Source of the DNA: JAZDOK01 sp043798715
Lineage (GTDB): Bacteria > Vulcanimicrobiota > JAZDOK01
Reading direction: 5' to 3'
Assembly: GCA_043798715.1 (NCBI GenBank)
Contig: JAZDOK010000105.1
Coordinates: forward strand, 1-23,230
DNA length: 23,230 nucleotides
The notes beneath the pieces were generated by a model. The model was not told the DNA's origin, searched no databases, and saw only the letters and a program-made list of their open reading frames with translations. The translations under genes were made by a program, and so were the position numbers. Below, one piece after another: positions 1-8,811 of the stretch (position 1 is the first letter of the stretch; each line of letters opens with the position of its first letter).

Positions 1-1148
1 GCTTTGGCGCTTTTTTGTATGGTCTTTCCAAGGCCCCGAAAGTCCATATCCTTGTCTTTTCCGCCCGCAATGAGTATGATCGGTTCTGAAAAGCTCTCAA
101 GCGCGGCCTTAACCGCCCCTGGATTGGTTCCCTTGGAATCATCGTAGAATTTGACACCCTTTACGCTCCCGGCAAACTCCAGACGGTGCTCCATCGTTCT
201 GTATGACTTAAGAGCAGAGACCATGTCATCTATCGCGACATCGCATATGGAGCAGACCGTAACAGCCGCCAGGACATTCTCCAGATTGTGAAAACCCTTC
301 AAAGGAAGTTCGTTCCAGCGGCACACAAAAATATCCTCCCCCGCTTTTCGGATGAGGATTTGGCCATCCCTGTAATTTGCGCCATCGGAAACATCCTGCC
401 GGCGGCTGAAAAGTCTGCAATCGGTTTTAAGCTGTGGACGCAGGCTCAAGACGGCAGGATCGTCGGCGTTAAGAACGGCCATGTCGCCGTTCTTCTGGTT
501 CATGAAAATCCTGGCTTTCATCGCCGCGTACTCAGCGAAATCCTTATGCCTGTCAAGGTGGTCGCTGGTGATATTGAGAAGGACGCTGATCCTGGGGCGG
601 AAACTCTCCACCGACTCGAGCTGAAAACTGGAGACCTCGGTCACCACCCAGCCATCGGAACCAATTTTCATCACTTCCCCCACTATCGGAAGGCCGATGT
701 TTCCACCGATAACCGCTGATTTCCCGCCGGTTACGAGCATGTGATGGATGAGGCTGGTAGTGGTGGATTTGCCGTTGGTGCCGCTCACAGCGATGAAAGG
801 CGCCCGGCAAAGCCGAAAGGCCAGTTCCAGTTCTCCGATGACGGGAACCTGGTGCGCCCGCGCCTCCTTGAGCAGGGGAATGTCATATGATACTCCGGGG
901 CTGATGACCACCAGATCCCGTCCCCGGTAAACGGCCGCTGTATTTCCCCCGCTCTCGACCTCGATCGGTAAGTCCTTTGCCTGGGCCAGCCAACCTTCAA
1001 GCTCCTTTGGAGACTTGGAATCGCTGATGAAAACATCGGCTCCGAGTGAAAGCAGCGCCTTCGCCGCCGAAATACCACTCCGGGCCAGGCCCAGTATGCC
1101 CACTTTTTTTCCCTGAAGAGATTCCCTGAAAGAACTCTTAATCGTCAT
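1..1148 (-). CDS. murD: UDP-N-acetylmuramoyl-L-alanine--D-glutamate ligase MurD (partial, C-terminus outside window)
   Basis: MurD adds D-glutamate to UDP-MurNAc-L-Ala in the cytoplasm, using ATP. The frame is open from an ATG at 1148 to the window edge, giving 382 residues; the full enzyme is usually about 440-460. An N-terminal Rossmann-like segment (GILGLARSG near residue 18) binds the UDP part, and the Mur-ligase P-loop SGTNGKST lies at about 122-129. It is followed by TEVSSFQLES, NITSDHLDRH and the YAAMKARIF region with the expected carbamylated lysine. The third-domain motif reads YDDSKGTNPGA. A GAGG ribosome site precedes the ATG, which starts 9 nt after the mraY stop. Last dcw gene visible here. 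The gene looks intact apart from the edge cut. Confidence 0.96.
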   Translation of the reverse strand, partial: MTIKSSFRESLQGKKVGILGLARSGISAAKALLSLGADVFISDSKSPKELEGWLAQAKDLPIEVESGGNTAAVYRGRDLVVISPGVSYDIPLLKEARAHQVPVIGELELAFRLCRAPFIAVSGTNGKSTTTSLIHHMLVTGGKSAVIGGNIGLPIVGEVMKIGSDGWVVTEVSSFQLESVESFRPRISVLLNITSDHLDRHKDFAEYAAMKARIFMNQKNGDMAVLNADDPAVLSLRPQLKTDCRLFSRRQDVSDGANYRDGQILIRKAGEDIFVCRWNELPLKGFHNLENVLAAVTVCSICDVAIDDMVSALKSYRTMEHRLEFAGSVKGVKFYDDSKGTNPGAVKAALESFSEPIILIAGGKDKDMDFRGLGKTIQKSAK

Positions 1149-1157
1149 GCTTGTACC

Positions 1158-2138
1158 TCAGTGCAAGAACAGATATAGTCCGGCCAGACCGAACAGCGCT
1201 CCTAAAATCCAGAAGCGGACCGTCACCCGGGTCTCAGGCCAGCCCGAGAGTTCCCAGTGGTGATGCAGGGGCGACATTTTGAAAATTCTCCGCCCCTCCG
1301 CCATGTTCCAGAGCCGCTTTGAAAGTTTGAACCAGAAAACCTGAATCATAACGGAGAGGGTCTCCAGAACAAAAATTCCGCCGACAACCACCAGGAGCAG
1401 CTCCGTCCGGGTTAAAACGGCAAGGGTGGCCAGGGCCGCACCCAGGGGAAGTGATCCGGTATCTCCCATGAAAATTTTAGCCGGATGCGCGTTAAACCAG
1501 AGAAATCCAAGGTAACATCCGGCCAGTGAGGCGGCACCTATGGCCAGGTCTCCCCTCCCCGCCTTCCAGCAGACAATTCCATAGACCGCCAGGGCTATCA
1601 CCCCGAGGCCGGAAGCCAGGCCATCCAAGCCATCGGTCAGGTTGGTCGCGTTGGAGAAGCCGGCCAGCATCACGACGACCAGGAGGATGAAAGCCCAGCG
1701 GGGAAGGGCCACCTCTCCTCCCGGAATCCAGATAAGGAGGGAAGCATCCTGGAAATACAAAACATAAAGAGACAGCAGAATTCCCAGAAAAACCTGGATC
1801 AACATCTTGTCTCTGGCCCGAAGACCCAGGGAACGCCTCCGGAGCACCTGCAAAGCGTCATCCACGGCCCCCAGAAAGCCGGTCAATACGGTTAAACCTA
1901 AAAACACGGCAAATGCGGCGGTAAGCTTCTCCTGCCAGAGAGTGGAGACCAGAAAGGCGATGAGCACTATGACTCCGCCCATCGTCGGCGTCCCCTGTTT
2001 CTTCTGATGATCCTGAGGGCCTTCGGAACGCACCTGCTGGCCGAAGGCTTTCTTCTTCAGGAAATCAATAAAAAAGGGCATAAGGATAAGCGGAATTAGA
2101 AAACCGGTTAAAATCGCTCCGCTTATACGTTCCATCAT
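1158..2138 (-). CDS. mraY: Phospho-N-acetylmuramoyl-pentapeptide transferase MraY
   Basis: MraY is the integral membrane enzyme that transfers phospho-MurNAc-pentapeptide from UDP to undecaprenyl phosphate, making lipid I. The 326-residue product is slightly short for the family (about 320-360) and is almost entirely hydrophobic helices. Family motifs in order are GPQDHQKKQGTPTMGG (40-55), VDD (92-94), NATNLTDGLDGLASG (163-177), FMGDTGSLPLGA (223-234) and the cytoplasmic loop MSPLHHHWE (288-296). The usual DDxxK motif reads DDALQ here, so the lysine is replaced by glutamine (residue 97). The start at 2138 forms an ATGA overlap with the murF stop; a second ATG at 2135 is possible. Confidence 0.97.
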   Translation of the reverse strand: MMERISGAILTGFLIPLILMPFFIDFLKKKAFGQQVRSEGPQDHQKKQGTPTMGGVIVLIAFLVSTLWQEKLTAAFAVFLGLTVLTGFLGAVDDALQVLRRRSLGLRARDKMLIQVFLGILLSLYVLYFQDASLLIWIPGGEVALPRWAFILLVVVMLAGFSNATNLTDGLDGLASGLGVIALAVYGIVCWKAGRGDLAIGAASLAGCYLGFLWFNAHPAKIFMGDTGSLPLGAALATLAVLTRTELLLVVVGGIFVLETLSVMIQVFWFKLSKRLWNMAEGRRIFKMSPLHHHWELSGWPETRVTVRFWILGALFGLAGLYLFLH

Positions 2139-3523
2139 TTAACAGAGGCCGTTAGAAATTCGGCCACTTCCTCCATTTTCATTTTACGGGATCCCTTGAT
2201 TAAAATTACTTCGCCGCCACTGAGACTACCGGCCAGGGCTTTTGCGGCCCCGCCATTCGAAGAAAAAGAAAAAATCCTCTCCGGCGACATGCCGGCCTCC
2301 CTGGCTCCCCGGGCGATAAGCTCGCCCAGAGCGCCCACTGTATAGAGAGCATCGAGGCCGCTTAAGGCCGCATAGCCGCCTGTATCGAGATGGGCCTGCT
2401 GTGTGATATCGCCCAGCTCCAGCATATCGCCGAGAACGGCCACCTTTTTCCCATCAGCCTGTAAAGCGGCCAGGGTGTCCAGCGCCTGCCGCACTGCTCC
2501 CGGATTGGCATTATAACAGTCCAGAAGCAGGTTGATTCCTCCGGGCAAAACTCTTCTCTCCATGCGCTTCCAACCAGGGACCGCACCACTTAAGGCCTCC
2601 GCCATCTCCGGGAGACCCAATCCGAAAACCTCCCCTACTGTAAGAGCCGCCAGAGCATTTTTAATATTGTGCCTTCCCAGGAGAGGAAAATCAAAATATC
2701 CTGTCCGGGAGGGGAAGGATATCCTGAGCCGATAGCCTCCCAGGTTGAGGCTCTCGGCCTCTTCCAGGCGAACATCGGATCCCGCGGACTCCCCGAATGT
2801 CAGGACCCGGCAGTTCGTCTTGCCTCTGAGATAAGAAAGCCAGCCGTCGTCAGCGTTGAGAACAGCCACTGCGTCTTTGTCCATTTCCTCCAGAAGTTCT
2901 CCTTTGGCATCGGCAATAGCCTGGATCGAACCCAGAAGTTCATAGTGGGCCTCGCCGATGTTGGTGATTACCCCGACGTCAGGCCTGGCCAGACGGGCCA
3001 GCGGACGGATCTGCTCCCGCCCCCGCATGGCCATCTCCAGCACCGCCACTTCGTCTTTCGGCTCAAGTTTAAAAATCGTCCTGGGGACGCCTATTTCATT
3101 ATTGAAATTTTCCTCGCTTTTTACGGTCGCAAATTTCTTTTCAAGGATCGCTCCGATGAGTTCCTTGGTAGTCGTTTTCCCGGCGCTCCCGGTCACCGCC
3201 ACTACTTTTAAGTCCAGCTTTCTCCGGTAGAAACCGGCCAGGGCCTGATAGGCCAGAAGGGCGTCTCCCACTTCTATCACAGGCCCGGCAACCGAATCCG
3301 TCGAAATTTTCTTTGATATGAATGACGCGGCGGCCCCCTTCCGGAAAGCCTCCCCTATAAAATCATGCCCGTCAAAACGATCCCCGGAAAGCGGGATGTA
3401 GAGGTCCCCGGCCTTAAGCGTTCGGGTATCGGTTGAGACGCCCGCGATGCCGGCAGGCAGATCTCCACTTGCAAGGCGCCCCCCGGCGGCATTCAAAACC
3501 TCTTCAATGGTCAGCGGAAGCAC
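2135..3523 (-). CDS. murF: UDP-N-acetylmuramoyl-tripeptide--D-alanyl-D-alanine ligase MurF
   Basis: MurF joins D-Ala-D-Ala to UDP-MurNAc-tripeptide in the cytoplasm. I place the start at a GTG at 3523 (462 residues), because family similarity begins at once with LPLTIEEVLNAAGG and a GGGAG ribosome site lies upstream. The reading frame stays open further upstream, but that part lies inside murE and resembles no MurF. The P-loop TGSAGKTTTK is at about 111-120, followed by SEENFNNEIGVP and LEMAMRGREQI, then the third domain with DCYNANPGAVRQAL. It overlaps the murE end by 20 nt and the mraY start by an ATGA junction, so translation is probably coupled on both sides. Confidence 0.96.
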   Translation of the reverse strand: MLPLTIEEVLNAAGGRLASGDLPAGIAGVSTDTRTLKAGDLYIPLSGDRFDGHDFIGEAFRKGAAASFISKKISTDSVAGPVIEVGDALLAYQALAGFYRRKLDLKVVAVTGSAGKTTTKELIGAILEKKFATVKSEENFNNEIGVPRTIFKLEPKDEVAVLEMAMRGREQIRPLARLARPDVGVITNIGEAHYELLGSIQAIADAKGELLEEMDKDAVAVLNADDGWLSYLRGKTNCRVLTFGESAGSDVRLEEAESLNLGGYRLRISFPSRTGYFDFPLLGRHNIKNALAALTVGEVFGLGLPEMAEALSGAVPGWKRMERRVLPGGINLLLDCYNANPGAVRQALDTLAALQADGKKVAVLGDMLELGDITQQAHLDTGGYAALSGLDALYTVGALGELIARGAREAGMSPERIFSFSSNGGAAKALAGSLSGGEVILIKGSRKMKMEEVAEFLTASVK

Positions 3524-4991
3524 CGTTCTTCTCCCTGTTCTCAAGAAATTCTCTCGCCGTCTCGGCGTCATCAAAATGGATCTTCTTATCCCTGAAAATC
3601 TGATAATTTTCGTGTCCCTTGCCCGCGATGACCACGATATCACCCTTTGAGGCGATCGAGAGAGCCCGTTGGATGGCCTTCCTGCGGTCAACCTCCACGA
3701 GGTAATCTTTTCCGGTCATGCCCTCTTCTATGTCCCGGATGATCGCTTCGGGCTCCTCGCTCCTGGGATTATCCGAGGTCACGATGGCCATATCGGCCAG
3801 AGAGACGGCGGCCTGTCCCATGAGCGGCCTCTTGGTTTTATCCCGGTCGCCGCCGCAGCCGAAGACGACGATAAGTCTATGCGGATTAAGAGCCCTCGCG
3901 GCCTTAAGGATATTGATGATTCCGTCCGGGGTGTGCGCATAATCAACGACCACGGTAAAATCCTGACCGGCGTTAATGGTCTCGAAACGGCCGCGGATCG
4001 GAGGAATGGAGCGAATAATCTCTGATACCTCTGAAAGCTCAAGGCCCAGGCTCAGCGCCGAGGCGATGGCCCCCAGGGAATTATAAACATTGAAGAGCCC
4101 CAGAAGCTGAAGTTCAATTTTACTGTTACCCCAGGGTGTGCACAGGTTAAACGAGGTCCCGTCCAGGCGCGTTTCAACGTCTTCGGCCCTGATCCGGCAA
4201 TCCTTCCCCAGGCCATAGGTCAGGCATGATGAATCGGCATGGTCAAGAATCCGGCCGGCCCACGGATCGTCCCCATTTATCACGGCCGTACCGGATCCCT
4301 TGAGATATTCAAAGAGTTTCCTCTTGGCCTGAAAATAGGACTCCAGGGTCTTATGGAAATCCAGATGATCCTGAGTCAGATTGGTAAAAAGAGCCACCTG
4401 AAAATGACAGCCATAGACCCGATCGAGTGCCAGGGAATGCGAAGAGACCTCCATGGCCACGTATTTAATTTTCTTATGAACCATCGTGGAAAGAAGTTTC
4501 TGAAGGTCGAGCGAGTCAGGAGTGGTCAGGGACGATGGGTAAATCCGCTCTCCTATCTGCGTATAGATCGTGCCGATGAGACCGCTCTTCATGCCGGCCC
4601 TCTTCAGCAGTTCGGCAATCAGAATCGCCGAGGTGGACTTGCCGTTGGTGCCGGTCACCCCGATCAGGGAAAGCTTCCCGGCCGGATTTCCGTAATAACG
4701 GGCTCCCAGGAGGGCCATGGCCTTCCTGACATCCGGTACCTTCACCTGGGTAATCCCTGACAGGCCCTTTGAAAACTCCGAGACAACGGCCGCCTGTGCC
4801 CCCCTGCCGACGGCATCCTTTAAAAAGGCGTGCCCGTCGACTTTATAGCCGCGGATACAAAAAAAAAGGGCTCCTCCTAAAACCTTCCTGGAATCGCAGA
4901 CAACCTGACTGATATCAACATCGAGCGTACCCCGAATTTCTTTTTCCCCGAGGCAGGCGACCAAGTCCTCTAATTTCATCGGGCTCACCAC
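3504..4991 (-). CDS. murE: UDP-MurNAc-L-alanyl-D-glutamate--2,6-diaminopimelate ligase MurE
   Basis: MurE adds the third stem-peptide residue. The P-loop GVTGTNGKST is at about 111-120, EVSSHSLALDRV at 181-192, NLTQDHLDFH at 204-213 and the carbamylated-lysine region YFQAKRKLF at 219-227. The motif DNPR (407-410) followed by SEEP is the known signature of enzymes using meso-diaminopimelate rather than lysine, so the cell wall is probably mDAP type. The frame allows a GTG at 4991 or an ATG at 4979 (protein beginning MKLEDL). Neither has an ideal ribosome site, and the ATG cannot be excluded. Length of about 490-495 is normal. It starts about 50 nt after the upstream PBP gene. Confidence 0.96.
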   Translation of the reverse strand: MVSPMKLEDLVACLGEKEIRGTLDVDISQVVCDSRKVLGGALFFCIRGYKVDGHAFLKDAVGRGAQAAVVSEFSKGLSGITQVKVPDVRKAMALLGARYYGNPAGKLSLIGVTGTNGKSTSAILIAELLKRAGMKSGLIGTIYTQIGERIYPSSLTTPDSLDLQKLLSTMVHKKIKYVAMEVSSHSLALDRVYGCHFQVALFTNLTQDHLDFHKTLESYFQAKRKLFEYLKGSGTAVINGDDPWAGRILDHADSSCLTYGLGKDCRIRAEDVETRLDGTSFNLCTPWGNSKIELQLLGLFNVYNSLGAIASALSLGLELSEVSEIIRSIPPIRGRFETINAGQDFTVVVDYAHTPDGIINILKAARALNPHRLIVVFGCGGDRDKTKRPLMGQAAVSLADMAIVTSDNPRSEEPEAIIRDIEEGMTGKDYLVEVDRRKAIQRALSIASKGDIVVIAGKGHENYQIFRDKKIHFDDAETAREFLENREKNGASADH

Positions 4992-5039
4992 GGCTCCATG
5001 CCGGCAATTTTTTCTCTCACGACTTCTAATTCTCCTTAC

Positions 5040-6794
5040 TCACTCGGCGTCGGTTATGATGTCCTTCGCGTGAAACGGGTCCATTTCCTCCGGAAACTCC
5101 GGAGGCACTTTCAAATGCCAGAGGGCTTCGCCGGCGACTTTACGGAACACCGGCGCGGCCACATAGCCGCCCCAGATGGCGCCCTTGGGACGATCAATCT
5201 TGACCAGCATGACCATGCGCGGATTGTCCGCCGGAACAAACCCGAGGAATGAACCCACATAGGCGTCCACGTAACGCCCATTATCGCAGACCTGGGCGGT
5301 CCCGGTCTTCCCGGCCACCTGGTATCCCGGAATCTTCGCCCGTTTTCCGGTCCCCTTCTCCACCACCTGGCAGAGAATATGCCGCAGAATTTCCGCCGTC
5401 CTCGGTGCGATGACCCGCTCTATCTTTTTGGTCGGCGCGAATTTTTTGCTCTCATTCCCATCCGAGCTTATGATGGCTTTCATGACGTGAGGCTGGACCA
5501 TCATGCCGCCGTTGGCCACCACTGCCATGGCCTGCACCATCTGAATGGGCGTCACCGCCACTCCCTGACCGAAGGAAATGGTGGCCAGCGAAGAGGGTGA
5601 CCACTCCTTGAGAGGCAGCAGGATGCCTTCGCGTTCTCCCGGAAGATCTACTCCAGTCTGCCTGCCGAAGCCAAGGCGCAGGGCATAATCGAAGAGGATC
5701 TGTTTTCCCGTCTTCATGGCGATGCCCACGGCCCCCACGTTATAGGAAAATGTCAGAACCCCTTCTACGTTCTCCCTTCCGCTCGGGCTGATGCAGCCGT
5801 CATTGGCGTTGTGGATGGTGTATCCGCCCATCTGGATGGAGTCTCCGCAGTAAAACTTGTCGGATGTCGAAATCCTTCCGCTGTCCAGGCCGGCCAGCGC
5901 CGTGATAACCTTGAAGGTGGAACCCGGTTCGTAGTAGTCGAAAATCGGCCTATTCTTGAAATTATCCTGAGAAGTAGCGGCGTATTTTTCCGGCTGGTAG
6001 TCCGGCAGGCTGGCCATGGCCAGGATTTCCCCGTTCGCGGAGTCCATTACAATTACGCAGCCGCCCTCGGCGCCGAATTTTTTAACTGTTTTGCTTAATT
6101 CCCTCTCGGCGACATACTGGATTGTTTCGTCGATGGTAAGAACAACCTTGCTGCCCGGCACCGCCGGCTTTAGATGCGACTTGCGGAAAGGAACGGGAAT
6201 TTCGAGATTATCCATCTCGGCTTCAAGTTTGCCGGGAATTCCCTTCAGGTAACGGTCGTACTCCTTCTCCACCCCGGCCAGCCCCTGATCGTCGATGCCG
6301 GAAAACCCGAGCACATGAGAGGCCAGGCGATCCTTGGGATAAAAACGTTTGCCGGTCGGCTCCCTCTTTATAAAGACGCCGTCGAGCGAGAGCGCTTCAA
6401 TCTTCCTGGCGGTCTCCTCCGGAACTTTCCTGGCCACCCAGGCGAATGAATGCCTGGTATTCAACATCTCCCGCACCCCTGTTTCCCGCACCCCCAGAGC
6501 CAGAGAAAGATAGAAGGCTGTCCGCTCCCGATTACGGACGTTCCTGGGATCGACCGCAATGGATGGCAGAGAGAGACTGCTGGCCAGAACATGGCCTTCC
6601 CGGTCGCAGATATCGCCCCGCAGGGCATCGATCTCCAGGTTTCCGAAGTACTGCTCCCGCCCTTTGGCCTCAAGCCTGGCAGCCTGAAATACCTGCAGGT
6701 TCGTCAACCAGAGGGCCAGTAGAAAAAAAACGAGGGCGGAGGCATAGAACAGCGAGACCAGCCTCCCCCTCAGCTTTGAGACATAATTGTGCAT
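5040..6794 (-). CDS. ftsI: Class B penicillin-binding protein (FtsI/PBP3-type septal transpeptidase)
   Basis: This is a peptidoglycan D,D-transpeptidase for septum synthesis, anchored in the inner membrane by one N-terminal helix (about residues 13-31) with a periplasmic body. The dimerisation domain contains RGDICDREG (59-67). The catalytic motifs are present: STFK at 292-295 (serine nucleophile), SYN at 350-352 and KTG at 496-498 within AGKTGTAQ. At 584 residues it ends soon after the transpeptidase domain and has no PASTA repeats, so it is FtsI-like rather than SpoVD/PBP2x-like. ATG at 6794 is preceded by AGGAG. The 69-nt gap after ftsL holds no obvious promoter. Confidence 0.95.
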   Translation of the reverse strand: MHNYVSKLRGRLVSLFYASALVFFLLALWLTNLQVFQAARLEAKGREQYFGNLEIDALRGDICDREGHVLASSLSLPSIAVDPRNVRNRERTAFYLSLALGVRETGVREMLNTRHSFAWVARKVPEETARKIEALSLDGVFIKREPTGKRFYPKDRLASHVLGFSGIDDQGLAGVEKEYDRYLKGIPGKLEAEMDNLEIPVPFRKSHLKPAVPGSKVVLTIDETIQYVAERELSKTVKKFGAEGGCVIVMDSANGEILAMASLPDYQPEKYAATSQDNFKNRPIFDYYEPGSTFKVITALAGLDSGRISTSDKFYCGDSIQMGGYTIHNANDGCISPSGRENVEGVLTFSYNVGAVGIAMKTGKQILFDYALRLGFGRQTGVDLPGEREGILLPLKEWSPSSLATISFGQGVAVTPIQMVQAMAVVANGGMMVQPHVMKAIISSDGNESKKFAPTKKIERVIAPRTAEILRHILCQVVEKGTGKRAKIPGYQVAGKTGTAQVCDNGRYVDAYVGSFLGFVPADNPRMVMLVKIDRPKGAIWGGYVAAPVFRKVAGEALWHLKVPPEFPEEMDPFHAKDIITDAE

Positions 6795-6863
6795 CGGCTC
6801 TCCTCTTACCAGGAGTTATTTATACAGCATTCGCCCCTCATTTTCCTCCCTTTTTTCGATGAA

Positions 6864-7250
6864 TTACGGGATGAGGGTTGTGGTGTCAGCCACGGATTTT
6901 GAATAATCCACCACCATACGGCCCAAAGGCTTCTCCATTCCCCATTTTTTCCCGGCAATCATCTCTATTCGCCGGTACGAGGATAGACGGTCCACCTCCA
7001 GCTTAACCTGAGCCCGCTCCCGCACCAGCATCTTATTTGCCTTGCGCAGGCTGCTGATGCGATACTGAGTATTTACGATGAGGGCGCATTGATAAATATA
7101 AAAGAGGAGGCAGACGGCCACGACCAGAAGTCCGCTGAAGGCAAGCGGAACCCACGATTCCTCTCTCGGCCTGGCACAGGTCTTTTTTCGCAACCGAACA
7201 ACCGGCTTGAACTTTGTCTCTTCAATAACCATCGCCTCAGCAGTTCTCAT
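6864..7250 (-). CDS. ftsL: FtsL-like cell division protein
   Basis: This is a small bitopic protein of 128 residues: a basic cytoplasmic N-terminus, one transmembrane helix (about 34-56), then a coiled-coil stretch (about 62-92) rich in charged and leucine residues, and a C-terminal tail. That architecture and its place between rsmH and ftsI are typical of FtsL, which works with FtsB and FtsQ to recruit and activate septal synthesis. Primary sequence in this family is poorly conserved, so the call rests on topology and synteny. I chose ATG 7250 because GAGGAGG lies 8 nt upstream; a GTG at 7259 would sit directly on that ribosome site. Confidence 0.82.
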   Translation of the reverse strand: MRTAEAMVIEETKFKPVVRLRKKTCARPREESWVPLAFSGLLVVAVCLLFYIYQCALIVNTQYRISSLRKANKMLVRERAQVKLEVDRLSSYRRIEMIAGKKWGMEKPLGRMVVDYSKSVADTTTLIP

Positions 7251-7282
7251 GCGCCGCACCTCCTCGGATTATTATAATAATT

Positions 7283-8224
7283 TTATAATTTTTCGGCTGC
7301 CCTCAATTTGGCCGATCGGGCCCTGACATTCCGGGAAACCTCCGCATCCTTCGGCCGGATCGGTCTCGGCGTAAGGATCTTTATTGTTTTTTGCGGATGA
7401 CAAACGCATTCCGGTAAACCGGGCGGGCAGTGACACTGGCCCGCGCACTGTCTGAAAGTGGCTTTCACGATGGAATCCGTGAGAGATTCATAACTCAGAA
7501 CAGCAACTTTTCCGCCAGGGACTAGGGTCTCAATGGCGGAGGAAAGTCCCTTCTGCAAAGAGACGATCTCGTCGTTGGTCGCCACCCGGAGCGACTGAAA
7601 ACTGCGGGTGGCAGGGTGTATCCGCCGGTTCCGTTCCTTCGGCGGCACAGCCGATTCGATGATCTTTGCAAGCTCTGTCGTCATCTCGATCTCTTTCTTC
7701 TCCCGGAATCTCACGATCCTTGAAGCGATTTTTCTGGCCCACCGCTCCTGTCCGTACTCCCAGAGGATCCTGGAAAGCTCCTCCATGGGGAGCGTGTTCA
7801 CCAGCTCGCCCGCCCGTACCGGTTGCCGGATGTCGAACCTCATATCAACCGGACCCTCGTGCATGAACGAAAACCCTCGTTCCTTTTCATCCAGTTGATG
7901 TGAGGACACTCCCAGATCAAAAAGTATTCCGTCAATTTTATCAATTCCAATCCCTTTAAGAAGCTCCGTCAGATTTCCCAAATTCCCCTGGATTAATCTG
8001 ACATTCTCACGCGCCCCGAACCGGGCGCGAGCTGCCTCCAGGGCGCTCCAGTCAAGATCGATGCCGATCAGGAGGCCCTCTTTCCCGATGGAGTCCAGAA
8101 TCTTCTCGGCATGCCCTCCTCCCCCCAAAGTTGCGTCCACCCAGCACTGCCCGCGTCCCGGCTTGAGCAGCTCCAGAACTTCCTCCACCATGACCGGCGT
8201 ATGCTGGTATTCCATGATTATCAT
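7283..8224 (-). CDS. rsmH: 16S rRNA (cytosine(1402)-N4)-methyltransferase RsmH (MraW)
   Basis: RsmH uses S-adenosylmethionine to methylate N4 of C1402 in 16S rRNA. The 313-residue protein has HTPVMVEEVL near the start and the SAM-binding ATLGGGGHAE (31-40). GIDLD, FDLGVSSHQLDEKERGFSF, NRRIHPATRSFQSLR and the C-terminal cysteine-rich CHCPPGLPECVC segment follow, all typical. The start at 8224 makes an ATGA overlap with the mraZ stop; ATG 8215 (MEYQHTPV) is the alternative and would match most homologues. Its place directly after mraZ is the standard dcw order. Confidence 0.96.
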   Translation of the reverse strand: MIIMEYQHTPVMVEEVLELLKPGRGQCWVDATLGGGGHAEKILDSIGKEGLLIGIDLDWSALEAARARFGARENVRLIQGNLGNLTELLKGIGIDKIDGILFDLGVSSHQLDEKERGFSFMHEGPVDMRFDIRQPVRAGELVNTLPMEELSRILWEYGQERWARKIASRIVRFREKKEIEMTTELAKIIESAVPPKERNRRIHPATRSFQSLRVATNDEIVSLQKGLSSAIETLVPGGKVAVLSYESLTDSIVKATFRQCAGQCHCPPGLPECVCHPQKTIKILTPRPIRPKDAEVSRNVRARSAKLRAAEKL

Positions 8225-8757
8225 TCGTCTCTGCTCTCAGGAATAAAGATCTGGTTTTTCCGCTGATACCTCTTCTTGGTCCACACTTCAATTGAGTAGA
8301 TACTGCCGACCAGGAGCAGCTCGGTCCCCTCCTCAGGCTCGATTTCGAGAGTGGCGAGCATGTGCTGAGGAATGAGTATTCTCCCGTTCTTGTCGATATT
8401 CTCAAAAGAGGAAGAGGCACCGAACTCCCGGGCCCGCTTCTTCTCATCGCCCTCGAAGGGCGAAAAATCGGGAAAATACTCCTGGCAGATTTTCCGCCAA
8501 GTTGAGACCGGGTAGATCTGAACGTAATCCTTCGAATTGCTCAGGTTCAGGTAACACGAATCTCCCAGGGCCTCGCGGAATTCGCGGGTCAGAAAGATCC
8601 TTCCCCGCTCGTCTATAGTTCTGTTGAAGACCCCGGAAAAAAACGCGGAAGCCTGGTTTTCCTGCGGGCTTTGCAGGGGAGAGCTTCCGGATAAAAGAGC
8701 AGAGTGGGATTGCGGCTCATTAAAAACAGGGTCTTTTTGCTTTTTGCCCATACTCAC
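8221..8757 (-). CDS. mraZ: Transcriptional regulator MraZ with extended N-terminus
   Basis: MraZ is a ring-forming DNA-binding protein that regulates the dcw operon from repeats near its promoter. The product is 178 residues, against about 140-155 usually. The two SpoVT/AbrB-like half domains are clear, with the DxxxR motifs DERGR (49-53) and DKNGR (122-126). Homologues normally begin close to the first half domain; here about 40 extra polar, Ser/Gln-rich residues come first. No ATG, GTG or TTG codon lies between that segment and the domain, so the extension is probably real. GTG 8757 has GGAG 7 nt upstream; ATG 8751 is the alternative. First gene of the dcw operon. Confidence 0.93.
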   Translation of the reverse strand: MSMGKKQKDPVFNEPQSHSALLSGSSPLQSPQENQASAFFSGVFNRTIDERGRIFLTREFREALGDSCYLNLSNSKDYVQIYPVSTWRKICQEYFPDFSPFEGDEKKRAREFGASSSFENIDKNGRILIPQHMLATLEIEPEEGTELLLVGSIYSIEVWTKKRYQRKNQIFIPESRDE

Positions 8758-8786
8758 CCTATTACTCCATTTATATATTTTTTCCT

Positions 8787-8811
8787 GCCCTATCGTATCA
8801 CTCTAGTCCCA
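8787..8811 (-). promoter_or_regulatory. mraZ: Candidate MraZ operator: three direct repeats with 10-bp period
   Basis: Read on the minus strand, TGGGA (8811-8807), GTGAT (8801-8797) and AGGGC (8791-8787) recur every 10 bp, starting at the end of the -10 box. Known E. coli MraZ sites are TGGGN repeats with 5-nt spacers, so the period matches and two of three repeats keep the GGG core. Binding here would block the promoter. The operator role is inferred from position and spacing. Confidence 0.5.

Noticed and set aside
3524..3691. Extended murF start, adding 56 residues upstream of GTG 3523
   Set aside because: The added part lies inside murE, has no MurF similarity, and a good ribosome site exists for GTG 3523.
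7263..7285. TATAAT-like AT-rich stretch before ftsL as an internal promoter
   Set aside because: A -10-like TATAAT is present, but no -35-like element occurs at 16-18 bp spacing, and the stretch overlaps the rsmH stop and the ftsL ribosome site.
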